Origin: Ectobius pallidus
Lineage: Eukaryota; Arthropoda; Insecta; Blattodea; Ectobiidae
Reading direction: 5' to 3'
DNA: 64,000 nucleotides
Assembly: GCA_964059195.1 (NCBI GenBank)
Contig: CAXKWD010000011.1
Location: forward strand, 14,792,978-14,856,977
Position numbers and translations under genes: made by a program. The notes under the pieces were generated by a model. The model was not told the DNA's origin. It saw only the letters and a program-made list of their open reading frames with translations, and did not search any database. The number at the start of each line of letters is the position of its first letter. Within the stretch, counting starts at the first letter, position 1. This document shows, in pieces, positions 44,881 to 56,183 of this stretch.

Positions 44881-45768
44881 CATCACATGCTTTGAAGTCA
44901 CTTAACCCAAATAAATGTTCAGAATATTATAGAACAGTGGTTCCCAATCCCATTGGTGGGTCGCGGTAGCAAATTCGGTGGGTCGCGAAAAGGGCGGGAA
45001 AAATTAAACTTGTTTTCAATATAGGGAAAGAGTGTTAAATTTAAGCGATTTAAGGTTGAAACTTAAAAATTTTAATCTTGATATCTAATCTCTTGTAAAT
45101 AGAAAACAACACATCAGAAATCTCATTAATTAAAAAAAAATAGAATGTACTAGTTGGACAATGTTCTTTATTGAAATAACCTTAACCATTTTTTATTTAA
45201 CTGTGTTTTCTCAGCAGGGCATTTGAACACAATAAAACTATTGAAAGGCATATGAAAAACATGTGTTTTTTTATATAGCCTATACAGTATTGGTTATCGT
45301 TATGTAGTAGTGGGTCGCGAAAAAAAAATTCTAGGTGAAGGTGTGTCCCTTGACAAAAAAGTTAGGGAACCGCTGTTATAGAACACTTGTTTGCTGTAAA
45401 TAAAAATAATTACTTTATGTGTATCATTGCTGTCAATTTTTAATAGCAGTTTTTATTGTTGATGTAATGCTTTTTTCAAGAATGTAAGATTACTCTCAAT
45501 TTTAAAAAATCTGTTCATTACGTAGTTCATACTTAGTACGTAAAATTCAAGTCTCCGGATTTTTTTGTCCGCCGGTGTAGTTATTCTCGGATTCTGAATC
45601 TGCCTGATGTGGAGTAAGAAAATTGCTTTTCGCTAAACTCAGGCGGTTGCGGGACTACGAGAGATACGACGACAGCAAATTACATCCTAAGTAGTTCCTC
45701 AGTCTCCGTGTTGATGGTTCATTCAGTGTATCTCGTGTATAGTCAGCAATTTCATTATATATCGTTCA
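44879..45768 (+). repeat. Block B, copy 2 (890 bp), lying between two copies of block A
   Basis: It is nearly identical to 29603-30493 in the same orientation. The left joint shares GG with both parents (gacGG|catcac and gtGG|catcac), and the right joint shares TCA (gttTCA-type end of B and start of A). Transposon ends and a conventional target duplication are absent. Confidence 0.92.
44935..45375. mobile_element. hAT-type MITE, 441 bp, copy 2 carried in block B
   Basis: It has the same ends and the same TTATAGAA duplication (44927-44934, 45376-45383) as 29659-30100. Sharing the identical flanking target duplication shows it was copied as part of the larger block and did not insert separately. 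Confidence 0.92.
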
Positions 45769-45987
45769 GCATAGACTATTAACTTATATTTACAAGTAAG
45801 GCCAAAACATTCTTTATAAGACCAACCATATCGCGCTGGCTTTCTGTGCCGAAGGTTGCGGGTTCGACCCCGGCCCAGGTTAGTGGCATTTACCCATTTG
45901 TGCATAAATGTGACAGGCCCATGTCTGTAGATTTACAAGCATGTAAAAGAACTCGTGCGGGACAAAATTCCGGGACACCGCCGACGG
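45766..45987 (+). repeat. Block A, copy 2 (222 bp)
   Basis: It matches 44659-44880 base for base by eye. After ccgacgg the sequence continues tcacaggcctaag, presumably the original continuation of this locus. Confidence 0.92.
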
Positions 45988-46944
45988 TCACAGGCCTAAG
46001 TTGCAGTACATCCCCGTCGTTAAATAACCGTATACCAACCAAAAAGTACAAGCTGATAAAGCTATATATTTCACTGCTTAGTGACACGCCGTCACCTGCC
46101 ATCTATTACAAAAGACGAGAACTTATTAACAGCTGTTCGCAGAGGTCAGCCGATTCAATGAAGAGACTTATCCTAACGTAGCATGCAATATGAGAGGAAG
46201 ATTGTATGAACGTATTGTTCAATGGCCTATAAGGTATGATGTTATAAGGTTGCAAAGATAAAACATCAAAGCATTAAGGGATTTACTTTTTCTTTGCCAA
46301 ATTGTCGTAAACGTTTTGCAAACTCCGTTCAAGTTCGCAATTTATCACGACAGTGTCTGCATGTGCCATTGCAAATTATTTATTCATACCCTGATCCCGC
46401 ATTCTGACGGCCCGTAGGTGAGTTTCTTCTTTGCCTAAACGAACAGCGACTACGTGGACAGACTCGAAAACGCTTCCGCTTGTATGATAAACAGTAATAT
46501 GAACGCGGATATAACGATCGTATTATGCTGACCTCTTTCTTCGAGTATGAACAATTTACTGGACGGATGATATCATATGTCAGCAGACATACAATAGTGT
46601 CTACTATGCTATTTTTCGTGGGAAAGTTTCAATACATAGCTTTATTAGTTTTTCTTTGAGGTTGTCAAAGAAACCAGGGACATAATAATTGGTCTGTTCC
46701 TAAAGGTAAATCATGTAAATTTCTCATTGTGAATATGCTGAAAATTGGCATCGTGCACATAGGCATATATGTCAATAAGGTGACATTTTTTAAGGTTATT
46801 TTTCCTATGAGATATAGCATTATCAATTCTTTAACATGAATTTACTTTGGGTTGCTAGTATTTAAAAGTCTTAAAATTAAACTCTTTTATCGGAATGATA
46901 AGAATACAAGACGATGAAATTTTAATTTTTGATCATTAATGCAT
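45988..46944. other. Unassigned interval
   Basis: No feature assigned. A minus-strand frame at 45890-46102 overlaps the SINE sequence and is not credible. Confidence 0.5.
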
Positions 46945-46968
46945 GCGAATATTATAGGAGAAAAATTC

Positions 46969-47041
46969 CTCCGACACTGGGACTTGAACCCAGGACATTT
47001 GGCTATTCGCGCCAATGTTCTACCAACAGAGCTAAGCCGGA
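46969..47041 (-). repeat. tRNA-like sequence 1
   Basis: The 73 nt fold as a cloverleaf: acceptor TCCGGCT/TGTCGGA, D arm GCTC, anticodon stem TTGGC/GCCAA with 7-nt loop GCGAATA, and T arm CTGGG-TTCAAGT-CCCAG. The loop would place GAA at the anticodon, but the base before it is C and not the near-universal T, and the acceptor has a mismatch. Several near-identical copies in 1.1 kb argue for a tRNA-derived repeat and not a working tRNA-Phe gene. Confidence 0.75.
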
Positions 47042-47070
47042 GTTCAATTCACAGCGCCGGATGGAACCTC

Positions 47071-47736
47071 TCTCATGTAATGTCCAACAGAGACAATAAT
47101 CTGTGGTTCATGAATGCTTATATATATAATATATAATCTTATATATCTATATTAATGCATGTACTTCAGCATAACAAGATGGCGTGTTGATGACATAAGT
47201 GTCGAAAGGCGTAGGCGGGATAAAATAATGGTTGAGCTGATGGTGACAATTGTACGTTTTATTTTATTTTATTTCAGTTGAGGGCATTTTATTCCATTTA
47301 GTAAATAACTGAATGATTCGGTTTGCAGAGCTAAATTGAATTTATATCCGGCATAGAGGTGTCTTGCCGTCTGCTGACCTGTTTATTATCGGCAATAGGC
47401 TACGCGAAAATTCGACATTATATTATGCTCGTCTGGACGGGACGGGAGCCCATTGTGAATGTAACAAATCCTTTTATGATAAACACGTTTATTACCTCAG
47501 TAGTTTTCAATTACAACGCATAAATCTTACTGGAGGCGTAAAAAAAATAGTTGTTATACGCAGTTTCTGCCCTTCACCTTTTACACTGAGGTTAATCGTA
47601 ACGTATTGCATATCCCGTCCACTAAATAAATACCTTCACTGTGAATTCATTGGTATGGATTTTAAAACTAGTACTATTATTAGATATAAGCATTCATGAA
47701 CCACAGATTATTGTCTCTGTTGGACATTACATGAGA
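47071..47736. repeat. Segment bounded by ~53-bp perfect inverted repeats
   Basis: 47071-47123 and 47684-47736 are inverse copies (tctcatgtaatgtccaacag ... gaatgcttatat). Each lies next to a tRNA-like sequence in the same relative order on the outside left and right. No target duplication; the interior has an AT dinucleotide run and no coding signal. Confidence 0.8.
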
Positions 47737-47756
47737 ATATTATAGGAGAAAAATTC

Positions 47757-47829
47757 CTCCGACACTGGGACTCGAACCCAGGACCTTTGACTATTCGCGC
47801 CAATGCTTTACCAACTGAGCTAAGCCGGA
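47757..47829 (-). repeat. tRNA-like sequence 2
   Basis: Same family as 46969-47041 with a consensus T arm (GGTTCGAGTCC) and D arm GCTCAGTTGGTAAAGC. It is preceded on the left by the same gaatattataggagaaaaat sequence as copy 1. Confidence 0.75.
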
Positions 47830-47880
47830 GTTCAATTCACAGCGCCAGATGGAACCTCTCCCCTATAACTATAAGGTTCC

Positions 47881-47948
47881 ACACTGGGACTCGAACCCAG
47901 GACCTTTGACTATTCGCGCCAATGCTTTACCAACTAAGCTAAGCCGGA
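47881..47948 (-). repeat. tRNA-like sequence 3, acceptor end truncated
   Basis: It has the same body as copy 2 but the 3' acceptor strand is lost at 47881. It forms the left arm of a palindrome with copy 4. Confidence 0.75.
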
Positions 47949-48076
47949 GTTCAATTCACAACGCCAGATGGAACCTTATAGTTATAGGAGAGAGGTTCCA
48001 TCTGGCGCTGTGAATTGAACTCCGGCTTAGCTCAGTTGGTAAAGCATTGGCGCGAATAGTCAAAGGTCCTGGGTTC
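47893..48076. repeat. Large palindrome: 83-bp arms, 18-bp spacer
   Basis: Arms 47893-47975 and 47994-48076 are inverse with two mismatches. The spacer is ttatagttataggagaga. The spacer plus inner arm ends also occur inverted at 47851-47880, so the central piece appears in both orientations within 150 bp. Confidence 0.9.
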
Positions 48077-48077
48077 A
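48021..48077 (+). repeat. tRNA-like sequence 4, 3' truncated
   Basis: It reads TCCGGCTTAGCTCAGTTGGT onward on the plus strand and stops inside the T arm at gggttca. Confidence 0.75.
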
Positions 48078-49986
48078 CTAATCGTGGGTATTGTATCGTA
48101 GCAAATTAGCAAATGAAGCTTAGAGCTGTTACCTCCAATATTTGGCAAAGACTCTGTAATATGTAGAATCCTTATGGGTCATTAGGAGTTCTGTTAACTG
48201 ACTTTGATGTTGTGTTCATAGCAGTATTTTGCACGCTTTAAAGATTTTTAGAAAGAAAATTTTCTTGAAGACAGGGCGACAAAGATCCTAGTTAGAAAAT
48301 TATCAAAATGTAAGAATATTTTTAGAAAGTAACTAATGAGTAATTCAGACCTAATGCATATTATTAGCCATGTCAGATACAAGTTCAATAGGTCTCCGCT
48401 GTCTTGAAATATTAAGTTTTAATGTACTCTAATTTTATACTAGTCAGAAGTGTACATATCCCCTTAATAACTAGACCCGTTGTTCAATTCAAACCTAAAG
48501 GCATATTTCGCATCTTGAAATTTCTCCTACAGCTTTGCAAGGAATCGAAATACGGCATATATCTCTGGTGCTATGTTCAGGATTGCTGTCTTTTGTTGTC
48601 TCTCTTCCAAACATTCTTCAGACGCTGTGCCGTAGGGGGGCATGAATGCCTGTAAGTGATTGTGTCAGAGGGCATGCCCCAGACAATAAGAGCTATCCTA
48701 TAGCTTCTTCATCACTCTTTTCTTGGCACTTGCAGTGGGACTATTGTGCGCATTTCATACCCATGCAAATTTGTTACAGTGTAGTGAATGCACATTCATT
48801 ATTTCCTGTCTTGAGTCTCTCTTCTGACTACAAAGTTCCTCGAACTCCTCCAAGCTGGACCACAACTTTACTGACTTAAAATGCCCTGCGGTTCACTTCA
48901 GTCTTGCCTTCTCCGGAAACTGTTTTATAATTTTATAAAATACGTTGAGTTAACGTACATAACAGCTTTTTCGAGTCAAGAAAAGAGAATGAGAAATCTG
49001 GCAAAATTTATTTATAGGTTTGCTTTAAAGTTTATGAAAGTATTAATTGCATTAGACCTGGTCCATGTGTTGATTCGTGTGTGGATTGCATGCAATTTTC
49101 ATAATAGGTTTGGAACATTCGTATAGGCCTACTACATCCAGAAATATTATTTTCTCCCTATTAAGTCACATTTTTAAGTATCATTTTTTGAACCGAATAG
49201 ATGGAATAGAATTGCATTCTATCGCGATTTCGAGTGGCACTGGAAACATGCCTTGGATAAATGAAAATTTAAGAAGTTTCGCACTTGACCACCATTCTCC
49301 AAATCCCCATCTGGGTAATCAGAATTCAGTTTCATTATCGGATATGAAGCCATTTTAAGAACTTATAATACCCACCCATTGACTGCATACACAATTCATT
49401 CTGTAAGATTTCCTTGCAGTAGTTTATTATTTCCGAGAATTTATTAAGTTAGATTTTTTGTCCGATTTGCAATGCAGTGATACATGTAGGTCCCTCAACA
49501 AATTTCGGCTGGAATTTGGAAAGTTCCAGCTTCGATCAATACGTGCCACGTGGAGGTAGACACTAGCTTGACAGAAACACTGGGAAATGTAGCTTTGCTA
49601 ATTGTCATAGATTTGACCTGTCAGTTCCGTGCAAGATTGTACCAACTGCACAATGCTAAGGTCATTCGGAGAGTAGAATCCGCTGTACAATTATAAAATA
49701 ACCAGTGGAGATTTTTCAATGGAACTTTTTCATTCTGCGTGTAACTTCCATACATGCCTTAAGCTATTTTTCGACAAGCTCGCTCTCGACATTAACTCTT
49801 TCAAATACACAAAAATTATGAGAAAACTTAAGCTAGCTACATATAGAAATATTTTGATAAATTTCCTTTTCATGGTGATCTATAATAGAGGAATTGGTTG
49901 TGGATGAAGTTTCTGCTTAATTAATCCAACATTAGGTGTACATAGTTTTCAAAAAATAACGAAAAAGGATACAGTGAATTGGTAAC
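48078..49986. other. Unassigned interval
   Basis: Several overlapping short plus-strand frames (48422-49358) have no domains or splice pattern that I can support. Nothing else was identified. Confidence 0.45.
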
Positions 49987-50521
49987 GACTATTCCACTTA
50001 TACACCACGTGTTTGATATTGACCAATAACGTTTAGATATTCCTCGGATATAGACCAATCACGATCGTTTAACTTAAAATATCCTTCCTCGGATCGCAAG
50101 GATGCAATTTTATCTGATAAAACGTCAGCTCGTTACTGGACACGTAAGGCATCAACGTGCAGTGATTAATACGTCACATGGCTGCTATGAGCACAATGAA
50201 ACAACTTTATTTTATACAACATAACTTGTTTGTAAATTGAAATAATATAAATGTCCATTAATTAAATACACAATTTCGATTCGGTGCAAGCCAGTTCGTG
50301 TGCTTTTAAAGCATTTTGATGTAAGCAACTACCACGACGCTCTCAATCTTTGTGATGCGCACAATTGGTAGCATTGGGAAACCTCGGATCAATTCATCGA
50401 ATAGATTCGTGGACTGTTTTGGCAACAAAGTAAGAAAGTAATGTTTATTTGTATAATCCGTTACATTTTATTCATGGAATAATTTTAATAAATCGTAATC
50501 TCTCATGGGATTACCTATGAA
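49987..50521 (+). repeat. Interspersed repeat family X, copy 3
   Basis: It begins gactattccacttatacacc and includes ttgatattgaccaataacgt, accaatcacgatcg, cgttactggacacgtaaggc and ggtgcaagccagttcgtgtg before the conserved end. It has the same start as copy 4, so this looks like the true left boundary of the family. Confidence 0.85.
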
Positions 50522-50529
50522 AATCATTA

Positions 50530-50640
50530 ATAGAACATATTATAATAATAATGGTAATAATGATAATACCGGTCATAATAATAATAGTAATAATAATATT
50601 AATATTAATAATAATAATGACAATTATATAGACCGTATAA
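50530..50640. repeat. Imperfect AAT microsatellite
   Basis: Interrupted AAT/ATT trinucleotides directly after repeat family X. The rest of 50641-51578 has no assignable feature. Confidence 0.85.
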
Positions 50641-51586
50641 TAATAGCGTGAATAGCGTGCACTTATTATTTAAAGTACATGCAGGGTAATATTATCACAT
50701 AGGTTTTTTTTACATAATTTATCAACAACACAATTAAAATACAAAGTAAAGTATAGAAACTGGTCAACTTTTTTAAAAGTTCGATGAAATTAGTTTGTAG
50801 TAACTAGTACCTTCTACCTTTCTAATGCTTAATTACCAAACAAATAGTAACAACCGTAGTACAGTATTTATACCTAATAGGGTTACTATATAAGTGGAGT
50901 CTAAATCCAAAATTTCATAACGGGAGTAAGGTTGCCTTATCTCACCTAAGTTAATTTTGTATTTTTCAGGTATATACTGTACTCACGACCGAGTGTTGAT
51001 ATTTTCTTGAAACTTTTACCACATTTAACTTCAGCCTTTCTTTATAAGAACAAGAAGCAGTTTCCTGAAATTGTGTTTGGTTGCCAAATTATATTTTCTG
51101 TATGATATGTTGCATGATACAGTACTTTAATTTTGTATAATGGAAACTACAAACTTAACAAAAAAATATCTTCGTATTTTTTACACAATGTGATAAGAAT
51201 GTGTATCAGGTTTTCTCGGGGTGCTCCTCTTTGCACTATTGCTCATTAATCATAATATGGCCATTTGCTTGCAATAAATGAATTATTGCAAACTTCATGG
51301 ATTTTGTGATGTTGGAGCAATATGTACCTCGAGGTATAAAAGTAAACTGATAAAGTGCATTGAATACTCGTTAACACATAAACTGCCTTGACCCGTAATC
51401 TTCATTCTTCTCATTCTGTGGTTTTATCTCCCTTTCTTCCAGATTTTCCCATTTGCTACACCAATTTGTTTTCTTGATCAGTTGCACTGTTGTATTATGA
51501 CGAAGATCTGACACCACTTCGGAAATCATTAAAGTTAACGCATTAAAAATATAATTTTCAGTTCATTTTTATACGATATTTATCAC

Positions 51587-52268
51587 TAAGGGGCGGATTT
51601 CTATGACATGTCATATTTTTCCCCTTTGCATTATTTCAGGTTTCCGACTCATTTTAACCCGATTCCAAGCATCCTGGTGAAAATGGAACGGCTTTTATTG
51701 TGCATATAACTGCATATTAGGAAATGTTCAACTATTGTAGCATATTTGGTATGAATATGCATATTTAGGTCATATTTTTTTGTGCATATTAAAGAAATTT
51801 TGAAGTTTCACATATTTTGTAAATTTTGCATTATACTGATAGTTTTTGAGAATTTACAGATATTTTAAATAATTAACATTATATTTTAATAAAATGAATT
51901 GTAATGAAACTTTAAAAATATATACATAATGTGTAAGTGGTAAAGTCATATTTTAAATTTTATTGGTCATATTTTAATGTTTTTTAGGTCATAAATGCAT
52001 GCATATATCCTATTGTTTAGGTCACAGAAAAATATATACATAATGTGTAAGTGGTAAAGTCATATTTTAAATTTTATTGGTCATATTTTAATGTTTTTAG
52101 GTCATAAATGCATGCATATATCCTATTTTTTAGGTCACAGAAAAATATATACATAATGTGTAAGTGGTAAAGTCATAGTTTAAATTTTATTGGTCATATT
52201 TTAATGTTTTTTAGGTTATAAATGCATGCATATATCCTATTTTTTAGGTCACAGAAATCCGCCCCCTA
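51587..52268. mobile_element. hAT-type MITE containing a 113-bp tandem triplication
   Basis: The ends TAAGGGGCGGATTTCTATGA and the inverse of TAGGGGGCGGATTTCTGTGA are flanked by TTTATCAC (51579-51586) and TTAATCAC (52269-52276), a 7-of-8 hAT duplication. Inside, units starting aaaaatatatacataatgtg at 51914, 52028 and 52141 repeat with 113-114 bp period. Non-coding and rich in gtcatatttta words. Confidence 0.88.
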
Positions 52269-52276
52269 TTAATCAC

Positions 52277-54489
52277 CTATCAGAGATTTAAAAAAAGTAA
52301 TAATCTCAATTTTGATATTTGGACCCAATTGGGTCTGGCTAAGCCTACTTTCCAAGAAAACTAGAAAAGCTAAAAATTGCGGTTTTTACTCTCTCTCAAA
52401 AGTCACATACAAGCAGTTATTTTGAAGAGAAGTAATTAGTTGATTTGCTCTAAAGAATGGAATTTCTCCATTGGACTAGCAATGGCAGGCGGCCTGACAT
52501 GGGATGAAAATAACGGTTCTCCACGTGTATGGAAATCGGAGGGACGAAAATAGAACCAGGAGGTGAATTGATTACAATGCTCATTGTAAATACAGTTGAA
52601 GTTTGCCTCCCTCCCCTTTACCGTTTGGATGTGTGACTGAAGAACAGTGATGCATTGTGAATGACTAGGAGTTGATCAGTACAGAGACAACGTAAAAATT
52701 TAACCCGTACGTTTCCCTTTCAGTTTATTTATAGTACAGTACTAGTAAATATCGTATTCGTATTTGACACACAAAGACTGGTCCCAGATTCAATCTCTGT
52801 TTAATTCCAGTGCGGATTGTTCAGACGATCGAGTGTCTCCATCTCTCGTGAAGTGACGCTACGTGATTCCGCGTTAACCTGTACAAGACATCGTATTATA
52901 TCTCTGCCGGTCTGTCCCGTGACTATTTCCTGGTAGGAGAAGAGATTCTACTAACGTGCACAAAAACGTTTCTTAAATTTACAACGGGCAGCAGATGAGA
53001 ACAGATTTGAGCTCGGACAAGCATTGACTAGAAAGGGAACTGGATGTCTTTTGTATTGGAATACACGGACTACCTGCTCCTTGTAACAAAATTCCAACGG
53101 TCGGCGAGAGGCACAGATATAAAACGACAGCGGTTCCCGTCTACTGTAACAACAACTTCAGTAGTCTTCAACCTACAGTAGGGTATATACCTAAGTACAG
53201 CATACAGTAAGTTAATATACATATTGTCAACGAACTGTTGTTTTTATCGTGACCTTGAAAACAGTTTTTATAGGCCTATATAGGTACTGATAAAGAATAA
53301 TAAACATTTATTTACTTGTTTATGTGGTCTGGTAGAGAATAAAGTCAATGAGGCCTTATTTTCCTCTACCAGAATTCCAAAATCTGCTTCTCCAAAAAAT
53401 AGTAAGCAGAAATTACATATAAACGTAAATTTACATACGCAAATTTCAAAAGTACTACTTCCACCAAGATGCAACTGTGGCGTAAATTAAATGTGTTTCA
53501 GAAATACATGAAAAAACTACAAGATAAATTATTATAATAATAATATGTCTGTATCTTCCCACGCACTCAAAATAGGCTTGCATCTCATGATATGGCAGTG
53601 ATTGTCAATACATTAGCAAGATAGTCACTTTACAAACTGAAATTAACTCATTCAAAATAACTGATTAGGAAAGAAAAAAGTGATTAAATTTTGTGAAATA
53701 CGCGCTCTGGGATTTTGTAAACAGGCCTGTCCAGTTTTAGAGGAACTGGGGCCAAATTTATTTAGACAAGTCGTCTGAAGGACCGCACCTAAATTACTTA
53801 ATTTTGATTCATATTAACTTAACTTTGGCTTATCACTTAAAAATATGATTCATTATGTCTGTTATAGCTATCGCTGGTTCATTGGTAAATGTTATAAACA
53901 GTTACAGAATTGTATGACAAGTAAACATATATTTTGCCCTATATTGTGTAGTTTTGGTCAAATAGGGATACTCTTTCTCTCCTGGATGCTTTGATGTGTA
54001 AATTCTTACATGTGATTTTATAGGCTGACGTAACAATAATATGATTTTTTGTTGTGTTCCCTTAATACGTTTACCATTCTCTGTTCACTTGGTTGCTCAT
54101 GAGAGTGCTACAGTAATAAGTTAGGGTAATATGATATGTTTAATTAATACTTCAATCCGCAACTGTACTTTTTAAAATGTGATAATAGTAAGTATTGGCT
54201 AGATGAAATTGAAAACAAAATCAAGGTTTCGGTCGATGTAATACACAGATTAAACGTATCTTTTTATGTTTTCATGTTTCGATATTTTCTCACGGATGTT
54301 TGTATTTCCTTATTGAATCGGATCACTGTAATTGTGCACATGGTGTTGACTCGCGCGCTATCTCGAGAAGTTTATTTACTGACTCTTAATGCATACAAAC
54401 ATCGGCGTCAGTTACCATAGCCGCTTGGAATCCCGAGAGACCATCATAAGTAACCTATGCCGGGGAATCCTCAAGTAGTTTCTTATAAG
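52277..54489. other. Unassigned interval
   Basis: No feature assigned; short frames lack family resemblance. Confidence 0.45.
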
Positions 54490-54677
54490 TCCTTTCACAT
54501 TCGCCAGAGGTTTCAAGGCCAAACATAGCACCCCTATGATACCCCCACTTACCGTGCTCATATGACATCATACCCCTCCAATGCCAGTCACATGACAAGC
54601 CAGTAGGGAGTTCCCCCTTGGTGTCGTATGAGTGTGTGCGACAGCGCAGCTCCTCTGCGCAAAGGGGAATACTGTTG

Positions 54678-56080
54678 CTAGGGTTGCCACCTGTCCCGAA
54701 TTATGCGGGACATCCCGCATTTTAAGGAATTTTTCAGCGTCCCGAATTATGCCTAAGAGGGACGCATTATATCGCGGGACGCCAAATTATTCCGAAACAA
54801 AATATGAGACAGCAATTCTTGGTGGCGTCTTTTGTGAATTTCGTCTCATGGTCAAGATATCGATGTCGTCCATCGCTAAAATGTATCGTGTTGGCAGCAT
54901 TGAAATCACCGCCCATGATGTTATTCTTTGTAATTCATTTGTATAAGTCGCGCGGGCATTCTTGGGGTATGTCCGTGATCTGTACAACCAGCGTGCGAGC
55001 CATTAACTGGTGATCCGACGGGGAAGTACCGAAAACAGATCATATGACACTCTGCACTGATTTGCCAAGTACAGTTCCTTCTGGAATTAAGCACAGACGT
55101 GTGTAGTGTTATCAGTTGTAATTTGAATCCACGTTATCTGTGTGTTTTATGTGTCGTTCGTTGAGTAGCCTAAGAACTAATTAAATATTTCTCCTGTTAT
55201 TCCTAAACTTAGTGGTAAGTCATTATCTAGTCAGAGTCTGGATTGCCAATGTTCATAATTTTTTCGAAACATGTCTATGAGTGTACATTGTTTTTTGAAA
55301 TTCTATGAGAAAGCTTTAAGTTCCTTAGAGAAAGTATTTGACTTCACAGAAAACAATCTTTATGGCACACTGAAGAACTTGAATCTTAAGAGTTCACTAT
55401 CTTTCAAACATCTCAAAGACTCTGTGAAGGCACATAATGTAGAATCTGATGTTAATTTGGATGAGTTAGGCCTATATGACAATATGAGGAATTCTGCTTT
55501 AGTTCAGATAGAATAAATGCTACTAAAGTGAACTATACAGAAGGAGAGATTAAGTATGAGTATGAAATGGAAGAAAATTATTCAGGAGATTGGTAAAGAA
55601 CACATTCCCAATCTCAAATGCTTTGTTCTGAGCATTCCTGGTAGCAATGCCTTTGTGGAAAGAGTGTTCTCTCTCTTGAATCTAAAATGGACAGAATCCA
55701 GAAATAGGTGCTCAGCTGACCTCATAAAGAGTGAAATCATTTCTACAAAATGTTACAGATACCTGCAAAGATTATTTAGTGAGGGTGAAACAGAACAAAC
55801 AACTATTAGAAGCTGCCAAATCAAACAAGAAATACAGCTTCTAGTCATGAATTTGCCCAGTTTTTTAATATTTTTATTTATTTATTATTTTGCTACCTTT
55901 TCTTTTCTAATGTTAGTGTTACTGTTACACAGCCTATTCAGTTTTGGCTTTGTAACGAATATATACCAACTTTCTGTTATTAATAAATTGTTCCATGTAC
56001 AAATTTAGGTATGAAGATCGGCGATATGCATATATTCGATAAGTGTCCCTCCTTAGCCTTACCAAAAGGTGGCAACCCTA
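54678..56080 (+). mobile_element. Internally deleted hAT transposon, 1403 bp
   Basis: The ends TAGGGTTGCCACC and GGTGGCAACCCTA are inverse and flanked by a perfect 8-bp duplication ACTGTTGC (54670-54677, 56081-56088). Just inside the left end are several gcgggac/cccgcat inverted words. It keeps pieces of a transposase (55271-55516 and 55556-56008), so it derives directly from an autonomous element by internal loss. Confidence 0.93.
55271..56008 (+). pseudogene. hAT transposase remnant with C-terminal dimerisation domain
   Basis: The second open part (55556-56008) includes FVLSIPGSNAFVERVFSLLN then WTESRNRCSADLIKSEI, the hallmark of the hAT C-terminal dimerisation domain (SxxxERxFSxxxxxxTxxRNxL). 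The first part (55271-55516) lies in the same frame and is separated by two stops. The BED zinc finger and the catalytic RNase H core are missing. After the domain the frame runs into a hydrophobic, probably non-coding stretch. Confidence 0.85.
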
Positions 56081-56183
56081 ACTGTTGCCTGCTATCAGTG
56101 GGGGCATATTAGACGTGAGAAGTTGTGGCCTTGAAACCTCTGGCGAACGTGAAAGCACTATAATACCTTATATTGTTTGTGCG

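Larger units (their letters stand above)
54490..56158. mobile_element. Inverted-repeat element hosting a nested hAT insertion
   Basis: The left end cctttcacattcgccagagg continues tttcaaggcc; the right end is its inverse (ggccttgaaacctctggcga, acgtgaaagc). Without the nested 54678-56080 element and one target copy it is about 260 bp, a MITE size. The flanks are AT-rich and no target duplication is clear, so the superfamily is open. Confidence 0.7.

Noticed and set aside
44659..45987. LTR retrotransposon reading of the 222-bp direct repeats
   Set aside because: The repeats lack TG...CA ends, there is no primer-binding site or polypurine tract, the interior has no gag/pol, and the interior occurs at 29603-30493 without the flanking repeats.
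46969..48077. Functional tRNA-Phe genes
   Set aside because: The anticodon loop has C where T is almost universal, the acceptor stem has a mismatch, two copies are truncated, and the sequences occur as clustered repeats.
48422..49358. A chain of overlapping plus-strand frames as one broken gene
   Set aside because: The frames share no recognisable family and no consistent splice junctions link them.
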